From NCBI RefSeq assembly GCF_031755915.1, contig NC_083389.1, positions 16,299,001-16,363,000 on the forward strand: a DNA stretch of 64,000 nt. Reading direction: 5' to 3'. Both the position numbers and the translations under genes were made by a program. Positions 29,662-43,661 of the stretch are shown piece by piece. The notes under the pieces are model-generated. The model saw only the letters and a program-made list of their open reading frames with translations, had not been told where the DNA came from and made no database searches. Each line of letters begins with the position of its first letter. Position 1 is the first letter of the stretch. The stretch comes from Ziziphus jujuba. Lineage: Eukaryota; Streptophyta; Magnoliopsida; Rosales; Rhamnaceae.

Positions 29662-31849
29662 TTCCAAAGGAACGGAGGAGTTAATGAATTTTTCCGAGTA
29701 TGAATTGAATAGAAGCTTTTTTTTTCTCTTCTTAACAAACACGACCTTGCAAACAAAGTTTGGCGTCGCTTTCTCTCTTCTCTTTCACTCTGTTTCTTGG
29801 CTGCCATTGATTTGCATTTATATTTTTATTTATATATATATATATATTTATATATTTTTTCCTTGCTATTCATTTTTAGACCTTCCTTTTTCTTTATTTT
29901 TCTCAATATTTGCCTTCATCATGTGGATTCTTTTCGATTAGACTTCTGTTTGTCCTTACTTACATATAAATTTACCATTTTATCCCTCATTATTGTTATA
30001 TGTAAATGTATATATATAATTGTTATCACGGCAAGTCGCTCTATTGTTAATATTATTCACTTTATAATATGTTGCAGAATATATTTCATCTATTATTTAA
30101 TAGATGACATTTCTAATAATAACATATATATATATATATAAATAATATAAAAGTGAAATAAAATAAGTCTTTCTATTAAAGTCGGAAAAAATAATTATAA
30201 TTATAAAATTAAAATTATGAGTTAAATATTTTTATTTATGCTTATAAAAACATGAGTTCGAATCATAAAAGATAAAAATTTTTTGAATAATTTGTAAAAT
30301 AGATAATTTATTTAAAAAAAAAACTATAGAACCAAAATAATTAAAAAAATTCTTTCTTTCTTTTTTTCATATTTTTGATATTAGAAGTAGATGCTTTGAA
30401 TTTTTGCCTTAAGAATGAGTGTCTCTGTTACTAGACCTACCTTCGGACAAAATAAGATTTTGTTATGTACATTAAATATCATATGTGGTTTAATATCCGA
30501 ATTTTTCTGGGTTTTGAATTTTTTTTTTATATATATAAAGTATGGATAAGATATATATATATATATATATACACATATATATTTATTGACAATTAACCAA
30601 ATTTTTGCATGGTCAAAAAAAAAATTATGCTTCAAATAGATTGTTGAATTTATTCATCTTACCTCCAAAACAAAAATGAATAAAAGTACGACATTTAAAA
30701 TTCTAAAATTATAGCATTATAACTTTGTCCTAAAGTTAAATATTTTTTATTATAAATAAAATAGATTTTGATAGAATAAGGAATTTACTTACAGAAATCC
30801 AGTTCTATTAATTGAGAAAGAGTTAGGTGGTGTAGTGATCGGTAATATATGTAAAATACAAAAGATTAATGGAGAAAAAGTTTAGAGCATTTCCACTGAC
30901 TATATTAATTCTGAAAATTTATTTATCACAAAAGAAAAAATATTTAGTCATTCATAAGAATTATCCAATAAATTTATCCAAAAGTTCTGTTAGATTGATA
31001 TGGTTAAAAATATATATATAATAATAATAAATGCTTTCAAATATTTACTTGTCAACAATTTATTACAATTTGTTAAATAGAGCAAACTTTAAGAACGTAT
31101 TTATTAAAAAAAAAAGCCACTATAAACAGTCTTCTTCTTCTTTAAAAAATAAAATATATTTTTAAATAAATTTTTTTAATATTATGATAAGTAAATAATA
31201 TTGGAGATAAATAACTTTTTTGTTTAAATGAAAAGGATAGAAGGACGGTTATGTAATTTTGTCTATAGACACGTCATTAGACATTTGACTTCTACTCCAA
31301 TGAATACGCTACATTGACATGTGGAAAGCAAATTCATAGAAAGTGCAAATCTCGATGCTCGAGGTTGTTTTGAGACTTTTTTATTTTCTTTTTCGATGGA
31401 ACTTCTTAATGACGTGGATGATCTTTACACTTCAAAATATGCATTTAAAATTAAAAACAATATTTATATATAGATATAGACACTTGTTTGGTAAAGGAAA
31501 TAAAGGTATAGCCATATAGATGTATAGCCACCAAACGAAGTGTAAATTTATTCTTTTGAAGCGGGAAAAAAAATAAAAAAACGTGAAAATTGGTAGCCAC
31601 AGCAAGAAACTTAATTAATTGTTTTGGCAACTACTGAAGAAAGGATTTTGCCAAAAAATACCTACCGGTAGAAAACAAAGCCAACCCAGCATTAAGTTGA
31701 CATATCTTGCTTTTTGGGTCGAGTTGCATGAACTGAAATGTTTGGCAACTTTACAAATTTCTCTTCTAGTTAACATATAAATATATACACACATTTTCTA
31801 TTACCAAAAAAAAAAAATGCATATATATATATATATTGAAACATAAAAA

Positions 31850-31892
<43 letters not shown>

Positions 31893-33000
31893 TATGAATT
31901 CTACATTGGACAAAACAGGACACCACTCAATGAGTGATAGCCTATTCATTACCCTCCCATGCGCATAACTATAAAATATATATCTATATATATATATATA
32001 ATAATTCAACATTACATAAGGTCAATTTGATAATTTTAGTGTCACAATCTTCTTAATTAGTCATTTAATCATTTCAAACATTGCAATCTAAAAATGCATT
32101 AATAACTTATTATAAATTTAATAAAATATTAAAATTCTATTTGAATAAAATGAATAAGAAACTGCTAATAAATTTATAAATCTCAGCTATTAAAATGTTT
32201 AAAAAGCTGTTGAAAGAAGTTAATTATATGACAAAACCATGTGGTTGAACTAACGAGAAATTGCATTGTCTAATATATATACACTTCAATTTTTTACTAT
32301 TGTAATAATTATTTAGTATTATTGATATTTTACAAACAATAACCTTACACATTAATGTTATCTAACTGCATCAAATTTCACTAATGAAATGACGTTAATA
32401 TCTTTTGAACGGTGAAATGGCAAGTCTTGAAACTGTAAAATTTTCAAAATCGAGTGTAAAGAATTTCTTTTTCCTTTCTCTATAATCTGTAGAATATTGC
32501 TTTACAAAATCTTCTTAATTTTATATTTTTTGTCCCTTAATATTTTGCACTTTTTTTGTTATTAAAAAAATTAATCTTCGTTTACTATTAGTTTTTGCTA
32601 TTTGCCAGATGGAAGATTATTTTTTTCCCCCAAAATATTTTATTAGATGCTCTTTTTTGAAAATATTAGATGCTTTTTTAAAGAATATTAGATGCTTTAT
32701 ATATATATATATATATATAAGATGCTCCTTTAAAAAAAAAGAATATTAGTTGCTCTTTTCAAATAATTAATGTATCATTATTTTTAAAGAAAAGAGTTAC
32801 AACCACCACACGAACTTTAATCTTTTTCTTTTTTTTCCCGAAAATATTTCAACCACCATTGAATCAAAAGTAAACATGCCATATATTTATTTTTGGAATC
32901 ATATAATATCTGCTAAACACGTTTTATAAATATTATTTTAATAGTTGGATAGATAAATCAAGTGGTGGTGGGTAAACCATTTCCTTAGCTGCTTAGACTC
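29662..33000. other. Promoter side of the dioxygenase and gene-poor AT-rich spacer
   Basis: The first few hundred bases upstream of 29661 should hold the 5' UTR and promoter of the minus-strand dioxygenase. Beyond that the sequence is AT-rich with many (TA)n runs (for example 29829-29848, 30125-30140, 30550-30570, 31815-31840, 31859-31882, 31985-32000, 32697-32719). A MITE-like start with AGAGCATTTCCACTG occurs near 30885. No gene recognised. Confidence 0.55.
32636..32760 (+). repeat. Short interrupted tandem repeat (AATATTAGATGCTCTTTT family)
   Basis: Five imperfect copies of a 20-30-bp unit containing TATTAGATGCT(C/T)TTTT occur between 32636 and 32760, with a (TA)n run inserted after the third. 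It is noncoding. The GATGCTC core resembles the terminal motif of the TTA-flanked MITEs elsewhere in the window. Confidence 0.6.
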
Positions 33001-33039
33001 TCTCTCTCTCTTGTTAGATTTTTTTACCATACTAAAAAA

Positions 33040-33315
33040 ATAAATTGTTATTAAAAATAAATTTTTAATAAATTTGTTTAAACACTTTATCAAACTGATA
33101 TGTCAAAATATATATATATATATATATAGATATGTATACTGTCAATATAATTCTCTATTTATAAAAGTAAATAATAGTTATATAAAATTTTTATATACAT
33201 TATCATTAGAGAATAATTTTAAAACTAATCGTATATATATCCCATATAAATTTAAATAATTTCAATTTTTATGTCATATAAATAAAAATTTATATTTATC
33301 ATTAAAGATACTTTT
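33040..33315. mobile_element. MITE-family copy 1 (related to 57755-58145)
   Basis: Colinear with the element at 57755-58145: TTTGTTTAAACA…TCAAA-TGATA near 33075, ACATTATCATTAGA-AATAATTTTAAAA near 33200, and TTTAAAT…AATTTTTATGTCA-ATAAATAA near 33250, ending near AAAGATACTTTTA. Its termini are degraded, so the boundaries are approximate. Confidence 0.6.
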
Positions 33316-33319
33316 ATAA

Positions 33320-36300
33320 TTTTTATTATTGATGCATTGTTGAATGTTTATTTTCAACAAAAAAATGTTTCCACTTAAGGCTAAGGTTAGATTTGTCAAA
33401 TACATATATATAGAGAAATTATATGATATGGACGGTCCGCATGTGAGCCACATCCAAAACCGATGCTTTTTGAATGAAAGAGTTAACTTTAATATGTATA
33501 GTGTACAGTGTACAGCAAAGCCGATGATTTTATTCAATAAGTATTAACTTTGAATGAATCTGCATACGGATCGTTCGCACCGTAAAACCCTTTTATACAT
33601 GTATATCCAACAATTATATTTTGATTTTTAACTCTTATAATTTTCGCTACTCGTGCATTGCACTTATTGTCTGAAATATCCTCCAACGAGAAGACGACTT
33701 TGGACTTTCATACATAATAATAATAATAATAATAATAATGTTGATGATGATGATAATAAAATTTATCATTCCTTGCATTACAATTTAGAACTTTTATATA
33801 CGCTTTTAATTATAATTTTAGTAGGAATTAAATAAATAAAATAAATTTTATTTAGAAATAAAAATATAATCTAATTGGGATCCCAATTATATTTTGTTTG
33901 GATCACAAAATCCCAATTGTAGTAATTTAAATATATCTTTCTTATTTGATATAGTATTTAAGGAGAGACAAAATTTAGGACAATTACACTAACTTACCTT
34001 GTAAATTGAATATTTTTCATAATTATCCTTGTGTTTTGATTTTTTCTAGATACTTCCCTCCTATTTTAACTTTCCTTTTAAATTATTTAATTTTAATATA
34101 AAATATGAAACATGATCTAAAATTAATAATCCAAAAGACCCAACATCCTTCCGTACTTGTTACCATGTAAAACCTAAATTTTCCAAATAAATGTAGTTAA
34201 TGAAACATTCTACAATCTATGGTCTCTTTATGTTCTACCTCTAATTCGAGATCATATTATACAACTCTTTCAGACAATCTCGAAATCTTCTTTTAATTAT
34301 TGTTTTGGGTTTAAAGTTTCAAAAATGTACTAGAAAACTTGAGACATCATTCCAAATATGATAAAAACCATCAGAGTTTTTCTTAGCCAAAAAATATATA
34401 TATTAAGAAAGTTTAGAAGATAAATATATGACAAAGATGGGTGTTTGGCAACAGGTCTTTAATAATTAAAAATCAGAAATTAAATTATAATTATTAATAA
34501 TAAAATAAAAAATTACTTATTTAATGAGCAAGTACATAATTACTAATTTATATTTTTCTATTCAACATCATGGTGTCGTAATATAAAATAATGAAATAGT
34601 TATAACAGAAATAATATTTTTAATGATATATATATATATATATGTATTTTACATCTAATAAACTCAAAAACTATGTAGAAATTGATTTTTTTCTTTTTCT
34701 TTTTTTTGTATAAAAAACATTTTTTTTTTACAAGATATAAAAAACTTGTTTGAATGGTGAAAGATATTCATAAAAAAAATGGCTAAAGAAATTTTTAGTT
34801 ACTTTTTTTCAAAGAAATACATTTATAGGCTTACATGTAAATCCTAAAAGTACTTTTACAATGATTAATTAGAGTTGGATTAGACAAATTCATGAAGTCA
34901 AAAAGGAAAAACCAATTCAAACAAGAAAATATACGAATACAAGATAGGAAACCATAAATTAAGGGGGACACTAGCCTAAAATTTAAGTGATAATTGACCA
35001 ATTACAGAAAATAATTAGTAAAAGTGTTTAAAAAAATAATTAATTGAGGGGGGGCTGTTGCCCCGGCCCCCTCCGCCCCTGTGGTCAACTTTGCTTAGTC
35101 CACCAAATGCGAACCTAGACCCAATAATGCATGCCTTTTTATTTTATTTATTTTATCAATTTTATAATTTTTTTAATGTCAAATAAACCCATAAAATTAA
35201 AAATAGACATTACTATTTTTTAAGGTTCAATAAACCAATGAAATTGTAGTAAATATGATTTTAAGATTTATTTTTTGATAGAAACTTTAAAAATATAAAT
35301 TTTTTATAAATCTATTATGATGATTGATTGTTTGCTAACTTATTTTAATTGTATAGACTAACTAGGTGATATAAACTAACCTAGTTTATAACTTTCAAAT
35401 TATGTATTATTTTATTAATTTAATAGTTTTTAGAATAATTAAAATAACAATAATAACATTGAAACACCTTATTCTGATAGAGAATTTTTCCATTTTATTG
35501 CCAAAATCATCATCATTTTTATTTTTATGTTGGTAAAATCATCATTTTTATTTTGAAAAGTATTATTTATCATTATTAATCTATTATTAACCATTATAGG
35601 TGAAATTTATATATGCGCAACAATTTATATAATTTAGAAATACTTCCTATAATATTTGGTAAAAATATGCAATCAGTTTTCAATGGTTTTGTTTTTGAAA
35701 AATTATCTAAATAGTCACTAATTAAATGATTTTTTTTTTTTAAATTACTTCTTAAAAATGGAAGTTATTCTAAAGAATCAATCCCAGAACTAAATCCAAA
35801 CCAATTTTTAATTGGTAATCCAAAAAAAAAAAAATTATTTTTTAATATTTCATATTTTTATTATAAAAACCTAAAATAAAATTAAAAACATTCAAATAAT
35901 AATATTTCATGGAACGATCTTTTGTTTTTTCTTTAACCTTTTGTAGGCCTAGAGTCTTCATTTTTTTTTTTTTTTGGTTCAAAAGTAAAACTTGTATTTT
36001 TGTTTACTATTTTACAACTTTATATTTATTTCTTTACAGGTATCAAGACAAAAAAGAAGAGAGAGAACTCTTTAGCAAGCAAACAAAAAAAAAAAAAAAA
36101 AAAAAAAAAGAGAGAGAACTCAGCATCTTTCCATTGGGTCTTTGTCACAGTAGCGATGCAAATGAGTTAGCAGCTTTGGATAATTAATTTGCAGCAGTTT
36201 TTCAGACTTTGAAGCTGATTGAAATGAGATTATTAGTTTAGCACGGAAAGTCGTACATAATTTTCCACGATAAATGTTTTTAGAAATGCGGTTTCTAAGA

Positions 36301-39300
36301 CAAACATCGATGAGATAGTGGCCTTTTATTTTATTTTATTGTTAAAAAATATCTAAATGAGATGTTTGCCAACGTCATTTTGAAATATAGAATTTTGAAA
36401 AAATATAGGTAATATTTAACATTTTCTTATACAAATATATATCATATTTTACATTTATTATATTTGATTTTATTATTTTTATTCTCGTACAATATTTTTA
36501 AATATATCATTTGACATGTTTTAAAATTCCAAAAATATGAAATCATATTCATCATTTTTATTTTATATAATTGATTTATAAAAATTATTTTAGAAAACTT
36601 TGCCCAATAGACCGCAATATATCAAGTTTATTTAACCATTTTATACTACATAATATTTATATATATATATATATATATATAATGTTTATAATTAATCCAA
36701 TAATTTTATTTAAAAAGAAACAATTCTCATAAATTTCAATAACCTTAAATAATCTTTTTAAGAAAAAGTACTAAACAGTAATACAATCAAGTTTATTCTT
36801 AAATCAAATATTGTTATAACTAATTTATAAATACTAGCTATTAAATTTTTAAAAAAAAATATGAATTCCGAATGAAACGGTTTATGATTTATCAACACGC
36901 AATAATTCAAAAAATAAGTAATTTATTTTTTCAAAAATATCATAATAAAAATATTTTAATTTATAGTTTTAATGTCTTAGTTTAAGAATATTTGAAATTT
37001 ATCCATGTAAATGTTCTTTTAAATTTAGATATATGTAACAAAAATTATTTTGTATTTTGTATTCTTTAGAGAATATTTGCAATCCAAAGCCTAAAAAAAA
37101 GTCATAGATTTCAAAGAAATGTCAACCATATCAATTATTTTTTAAAAATATTATTTGTTGTCAATGATAATTGATAAGACTTATATATCATATGACAATT
37201 TAAATTGTTACTATTAAATATTTACTTTTAAAATTTTAATATAAAAATAATAAAATTAAATGTCCTAATATTATTATTAATGATGACAAGTAAGACTTCT
37301 TATTTCCTAAAACAATTCAAATTATTAATGATTATGTCTTATTGGCATGGATAGGAATGGCCAGAAAAGTTGGATTCTTTGATGATTAGCCAAACAGCAG
37401 TACCGTCTTTCGTTGGCCTGAAACTTGGCAACCAAGGTCACCATGAGATGGATAACGATGTTGGCTAATGTGTGTAAATAGTGGTGGCCAAAAAATACAT
37501 CAAATAGGCATGACCCGGTTGGGGTGGAAATAGCTCGGGTTGGATTTCACGGGATCTACAAGGGTTTTTAAGGACTTTTTGATTTTCTAAATTGTTTAAT
37601 AAATGCATGGTTCTGCATGTATTTATAATTCTTGTATCACTAATAAATAAAAAAATCAAAACAAGTTTGGATACTTGATATAATACTAATATTTAAAAAC
37701 TTTTCAAAATCATAATTTTTTAACCATAATTTGAAATTAAATGTGCTGCCAGTTTACTAAACTAACTTATATGGATGAGTCTTATGTAATTCAAAGTAAA
37801 AATTCATTTAAAAAAAAAATCAAACTTGATCTCATTTAAAAATCCAATTTTATCAAACTTGGTTAAAATGTCATAAATTTCAAATTTAAATGTTTTCTTT
37901 GGATGGATCATTATAGAAAAGGGTCATGTTGCTCAATTGGACATTAGGTATATGATATGTAGAGTTTTAAAACATGACATCTAATTGATGTGTGTACCAC
38001 ATTATTTTTCCAGTACAAACCTAATTTCTTATAGTACTATATATTATTTACTTATGGAAAATCCTACGTCCCAACTCATAAGTTAAAAACTTTTTTATAT
38101 AATCAATATATATATGATGTTGTTACACAATTTACAAGCATTCATAATCGAACACTTACTAATTATTTTTTAGAATCTGTCTATTTTATTTTGATGATAA
38201 ATAGATTATTTGGTTTACATTTTCACATGATAATTGAAAATTATAAAAGATTGCATGGCTATGTTGATATATATGTATTGATTACATGTAAGAATACTTC
38301 ATACTCATGAGTATATATAAATCTTTCAAGTGTCTAGTGCTTATGAGTTGTATAGATCACTCAAGCGCTTAGGAGTTGGGAGTACCTATTGGAGTGATAA
38401 AGATTTTCATCTATTTATTCAGCGTTAACTAATGAGTCTCATCGCTTTACGCAATAACTAATGCCAAGATGGAGAATTTCATCCAAAAAAAAAAAAAGTG
38501 CTAAGATGGAGAACAAATTTGTCAAATCATGGCAAGAAACTCATTCACCGTTCTAATCTAATGTCACCATCTATGGTCACAGATGGGGTGATAAGAATCT
38601 ATAGCTGACTCCTAAATATAAATATTAAGTTAGCTTAATTAAATTTCAGTACCTATAGTTTGTAAAAATTGCAATTTCCGCATTTAAATTTAAAAAGTTT
38701 CAATTTTGATCTCCAAATTTTAATTTGTTAAATTTTGATCCAATAGATTTTTTTTTTTTTAACTAAGATAAATTTTAGGCCCTTTAGTTTTAATTTGCTG
38801 CAGTTTGGACCTCTATTTATTTTTTAAAAAAAATTCAAACCATTAATTGTCTTTTGCCAAAAAAATAATTGGAACAAAACAAAACAAATTGAAACTTACA
38901 CAAAGATTAACTTGGAAAGATTAAAGTGTAAATTTCTCAAATTACAAAATACTAAAATGCAATTCACCTAAATATTAATTTTTGGCGAACGGCTCTTAAG
39001 CTAGACGTGTATCATATAATTGTATTGGTAAGAATGGACATCAAACAATGACTCGATTAACCAATATAAAAGAGTACTTTTGACAATATGCTTTTGCCAG
39101 TATGCTATTCATAGTATTGAAGTCCTCTCCTATCATTTTCTTTTGTTTTAAAAACAGAAATTAAAAGGAAAATAGAAAAAGGAAAGTAACAATATAATTA
39201 ATGGCAAAAAGTTAGAATATGCTCGTGGGGTTAAACCTTTGAAGCTCATATAATATTAATGACTCTATAAAGAAAGAAAAACAATACATAAATTCTATAA

Positions 39301-39360
39301 AATTAATTTAAAAAAACAATATATTTCATATATGGAGCTCAAAAAAAATAAATACAATTA
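33320..39360. other. Long gene-poor AT-rich region
   Basis: About 6 kb without a recognisable gene. Contents noted: (ATA/AAT)n at 33717-33738, (TA)n near 34626-34641 and 36658-36680, an hAT-like terminus at about 35048-35081, and poly-A tracts near 36087-36108. Less AT-rich patches (33420-33600, 37360-37560, 38330-38600) show no readable coding similarity and may be transposon relics. Confidence 0.5.
35048..35081. mobile_element. Solo terminus of an hAT-like element
   Basis: A conspicuous GC-rich string (GAGGGGGGGCTGTTGCCCCG then GCCCCCTCCGCCCCTG) sits in very AT-rich DNA. Its reverse complement begins CAGGGGCGGA, a terminus often seen on plant hAT-type elements. I did not find the partner end within several kb, so it is probably a truncated relic. 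Confidence 0.4.
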
Positions 39361-39411
39361 ATTAATCAGATTAAAAAATGAAAAAAAGAAAAGAAAAGAA
39401 AAGGAATTAAT

Positions 39412-39771
39412 TTAGTATTTGAAGCGGCAGAGTGGACAGGAGTTAGAGAGGGAAAGCCAGGTGGAGATGCAAGCGGCATGAAAAACATGACCGCAGCATG
39501 GCACTTGTTTGCCGCCTTCGGAGGACTGGAAGCCTTCCATGCACACCGTACATCCATCATGCTCCGTCGTTATTACCGTCGGCATGTTGGCCATCTCCAC
39601 AGAACATCTATTTGATTCCGATAATTCTCCGGCGATGACGACAACGTCGTCGACAGCCGACATGTTCAGGACCTCATCGAGGTCGAACTGAACGCCGATC
39701 GGCCCACCGACTCCGACTTCTCTGCACGCCGCTGTGTTGAATTCTGAAAATTGAAGAGCTTGAGTGGCCAT
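39412..39771 (-). CDS. Small RING-H2 finger E3 ubiquitin ligase
   Basis: Probable ubiquitin-protein ligase. Intronless, 119 residues, from ATG at 39769-39771 to the stop at 39412-39414. Seen: an N-terminal region without transmembrane segment or signal peptide, a short VQFDLDEVL motif (28-35), and a C-terminal RING-H2 with the complete C3H2C3 set (Cys74, Cys77, Cys93, His95, His98, Cys101, Cys112, Cys115) and the conserved Trp105 expected for E2 contact. It shares the FDLDE motif, the RING spacing and the ISTW-L-NSCPLCR tail with the gene at 47541-47858, so the two look like local paralogues. Targets are unknown. The GC content is clearly higher than in the surroundings, as expected for a real coding exon. 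Confidence 0.88.
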   Translation of the reverse strand: MATQALQFSEFNTAACREVGVGGPIGVQFDLDEVLNMSAVDDVVVIAGELSESNRCSVEMANMPTVITTEHDGCTVCMEGFQSSEGGKQVPCCGHVFHAACISTWLSLSNSCPLCRFKY

Positions 39772-40485
39772 CGCAACAGAGGAAGAAGGGGTTGGTTAAT
39801 GGAGGGCCTAGCTTGCTAGATATGATGAAATAAATGGCCAGGTTGCTGTTTGGGTTTAAAGGTTGCGGTGAGATTTAGAAGGAGATAAGAGTAAGGAATT
39901 CTATATGATATATATAGAAAAATTTTATGACAAAGACCTTGAAAAAGATATGGAAAAAAGTACTTGTATTTTTATTATTATTTTTTATTTCATTTTTAAA
40001 CGTGTAGAATGGATGAGGAAATTGACTTCTCTTTCAACCGGGCAATTTTGGGTTCTATACGTTTGTATTGCTAATAATAAGTGGAAAATCCGCGTTTTTA
40101 ACTAATTATTTCTTTTCAAATAAAAAAGAACCCAAAAAAAAAAAAAAAGAGTAGCGTGTACTGTTTCTCTGCTAAATTTGGGACCTAACCCATATTTAAA
40201 ATGCAGCAATAGAAATAAAAAGTCTAGAAGTTATATATACAAATATGCCCTACTGAAAATGTGCTGATACCTTAAATGCTGTAAAAAACAGCTCAATTAA
40301 TAATTTAATATTAGAATTCTAATTAAAAATTATAATTATTAACTAAATAAATATTAATTTTAATAATTTAAAAATTATTTTTTAGTCAATATTGATGGGA
40401 CATAAATGAAGAATTTGGAAAGATGCATGTCACCCACTATATATGATGGCAGACTTCGCCTGGTGATTACTGTCACAAAATTATA

Positions 40486-40521
<36 letters not shown>

Positions 40522-42500
40522 TGAATAGACAACATTATATGTTAAAAAAAATGAAATAAAATAGAATCTTCACCAATATGACCGATGAAAAAAAAAAAAA
40601 AAAAAGAAAAAGAAAAATTTTTTAGATGAAAGACGTTATATCTAAAATTTGGTAAAGTACAATTTTGTTGACGTTGAAATTTTTAGGATGCTGTTGAATG
40701 ACTTGCTTCATCAGAGAAAAAATGGATGTGGTATTAAGCCACAACTTATTAATTAATTGATTGCTTAATCAAGGATAGACCAATTAATTGATTGCTTAAA
40801 CAAGGATAGACCACACCACCATAAATTAAATAGTGTGGTTTTCAAACTAAATTAATTAAGTATATATCTCAATCAAAGAAATGGCTTTGTTAATTTAAAG
40901 GATTGTTTAGATTACATATTAGGATATGGTCACTTACTCGCATTACCGTAGAATTTTGTATAACTTTAATTGAAGAAATAACATAATATACATGATAACC
41001 ATACTCTAAAATAATAATAATAACAACAACAATAATAATAATAAATATAATAACCACTCCCATATATATGTATGATTATTTTTCTCATTCGGAAATTCCT
41101 AAAGACAAGAGAACAATTATATATATATATATATATATAATTAACAAGGGTAAATTGTATTCATAGACTTTTAGTCCAGTGGTAAATTACATTCATAACC
41201 TAAATCTTTTATGTTAGAATATATTGTAATTTCTCTTTTCAAAATAATAATAATAATAATAATAATAATGAAAGCGTAAATTACATCAATTAAACCCTAG
41301 AACTGTCAGCTACTAATTAGCAATAATTCTTAGCCTTACATTGAATCCCTAAATTATATAAATTAATATAATCTATTAGTGCATAAAACAAAATAAGATT
41401 ATGTGGGTATGCATTCAAAAAGAAAAAAAAGAAAAAAAAGAAAAAAAGAAGATTATAAGTGTGTATGCATGTAGAATAGCAAATATTGTAATGTGGTTTT
41501 TTGGTAAATAAATATTGTAATGTGGTTAGAACCACTTTAAAGTTTTTATTAATAAAATTTTGAAATAACCATATTACCCTTAAAAAAATCAAATATTTTT
41601 TGAAATTAAAAAGTTAAATACAACTTGATATGATTTTTATAAAAATTGTAAAAATAAAACAATTCCAACAAAAAAAATATATATTAGATAAATGTTTTAC
41701 ATTTCATTAATTTTCATCAATTGTTTTAGTTTTATAATTTTTTTAATTCATACTAAATATTTTTCTCAAAATAGTTGGATAATATAATGTTGTAGACAAT
41801 TTTTTTTTTAATTTTATTTATACTGCCAATCAAACTATAAACTAGTTTATAGTTTTTATTAAGAAATTGATCATGTCATTTTTTAATCAATTTTGGTTAA
41901 ATTATTTAAGTGGTTGTCTGATAAAAATAAATAAATAAATAAATAAAATGAGTAGTTTGGCAGAAAAATTTTGCTGTGGTATTTTTTTTATTACAAAATT
42001 ACCACTTGGGCAGAATATGTAATATTTTTATAATGCAAGGATATTTATTCTTTTATTTATATAATAAAAAGGATTATGTCCAACTATTTAGGCCAGCCCT
42101 TATGATCTATTTAATTTAAAGAATATATTTTTTAAATTATAGAGCATTTTTTTTTTAAAAAAAGTAAAATTGTAACAGATGATCTAATAAAACTCTTCAC
42201 CGTACTTTTTATTTTGATATTTTTTATAAGCATTAATTATTATATATCATGAAATAAAAAAAATAAATATGTTTTTGTCTATAAATTAAAAATTGTGTTA
42301 GTAGTATTATAATTTGTACAGCACCAAATAAAAAATTATATAAAATACAAATAGAAAATGATTTTGGCTTTCTTGAAGAGCCATACTAACTTTTAAAAGT
42401 CAAATAAAAAATGTATTGAAGATCTTTTTTAAGAATTGATTTTCTAAAATAAGGAGTAATGGATAAATAAATAAAAAATCCTCAACAGATGTGAAAAAAT
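39772..42500. other. Intergenic region upstream of the first RING gene
   Basis: Contains the promoter side of the minus-strand RING gene and then AT-rich DNA with (TA)n at 40489-40520, (AAT)n near 41012-41045 and 41248-41270, (TA)n at 41119-41140, and a 31-bp tandem duplication at 40751-40812. No gene recognised. Confidence 0.55.
40751..40812 (+). repeat. 31-bp exact-type tandem duplication
   Basis: AATTAATTGATTGCTTAATC plus AAGGATAGACC is followed at once by a copy differing at one base (TTAAAC for TTAATC). Confidence 0.9.
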
Positions 42501-43661
42501 AGGGCCATGTTATTATCAAGATTGACCTGGTGCTACAACATCCGGTTCAAAAATGTGAAAAAAAGTGTGGCTTTTAAAAGAAAATGGATGGTTCAGATTA
42601 CACCCTTCCTCTTCTACTCCCAAAGCTCTCTCACGTGCCTTCCGTTCCTCTTCTCCTCTGCTTCCACCCTTCCACCAACCGCTTTCTCACATGCCTTCCC
42701 TTCCTCTTCTCCTCTGCTTCCACCCCTCCCGCTCGCATGCAAGCCACCACCATTCCAGCCCACTGTTCGACAATCCCAAATCCAGCCCAACCAACCACCA
42801 TTCTGAAACAAGAAAGAGTCGTCGCCATGAATGCTAAACCAACCTCCAAATTGAGAACAATCACTTTTTCTCTGCCTAATAACAGGGGATCGAGGATTCG
42901 AAGATCTCTAGCATGAATATGAACACGGCGCATAACAGCGTACTTGTCAACATCCAATATGGTTTCCTGACCGTTGCGGTCGAGCAAAATCCAACTTGTT
43001 GCAACCCCTGTTTTCTTCTTCATCTCCAGAGGAACTAAAATCCCATCTCGACCCATTTTCCAAATAGTAATTACTATTACATCTCCATAAGAAAAGGAAT
43101 ACTACTCCAATCCTAAAAACCAATGCGCAAGAAATTGAAGTGGGTAGTAATTTTTTGAACAATCTTGCTGCCGCTGGTGGGTTTGGACATTTCAAATCAA
43201 TAGGAACAGAGATTGTTGGGATAGAAAGTTAAACTGGGTTAATATTTGGAACTGGGCAGCGGGAGAGGAGGGGATTTTGGGGGTTTCGAAGAGGCAGAGA
43301 GAGTGGTGAAAAATTGGAGGTGTCTTTGAGAGAGACAAAGTGAGAGAAAGAGATGTGCACGGTTGAGTGGCAGATAGTGGGCGTGAAGGAGAGTCAAGTT
43401 AAAAATTGGAGGGGAAAAGTTTTGAAACAAATGTGTGGAAGCAAAGGAGAAGAGGAAGGCCGGAACGGAGGAGAAAAGTAAGGGAAGGCATGTGAGAGAG
43501 CGGTTGCTGAAGGGTGGAAGCAGAGAGGAAGGAAAGACACGTGAGAGAGCTTTGGGAGGAGAAGAGGAAGGGTGTAACCTGAACCATCCGTTTTCATCTA
43601 AGGGCCACACTTTTTTTTTTTTTTTTTTTTTCACGTTTTTGGACAAGATGCTATAGTATGG

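Noticed and set aside
33417..33600. Possible small MITE around GGACGGTCCGCATGTGAGCC and GGATCGTTCGCACCGT
   Set aside because: There are weak similarities between the two halves (CCGATG…TTAACTTT twice) but no consistent inverted ends or target duplication.
42507..42916. Three overlapping plus-strand ORFs rich in Pro/Ser/Leu
   Set aside because: They are frames through the CT-rich inverted terminus of the Pack-MULE-like element. The same repeat gives similar ORFs on the other strand at the opposite end (43239-43646).
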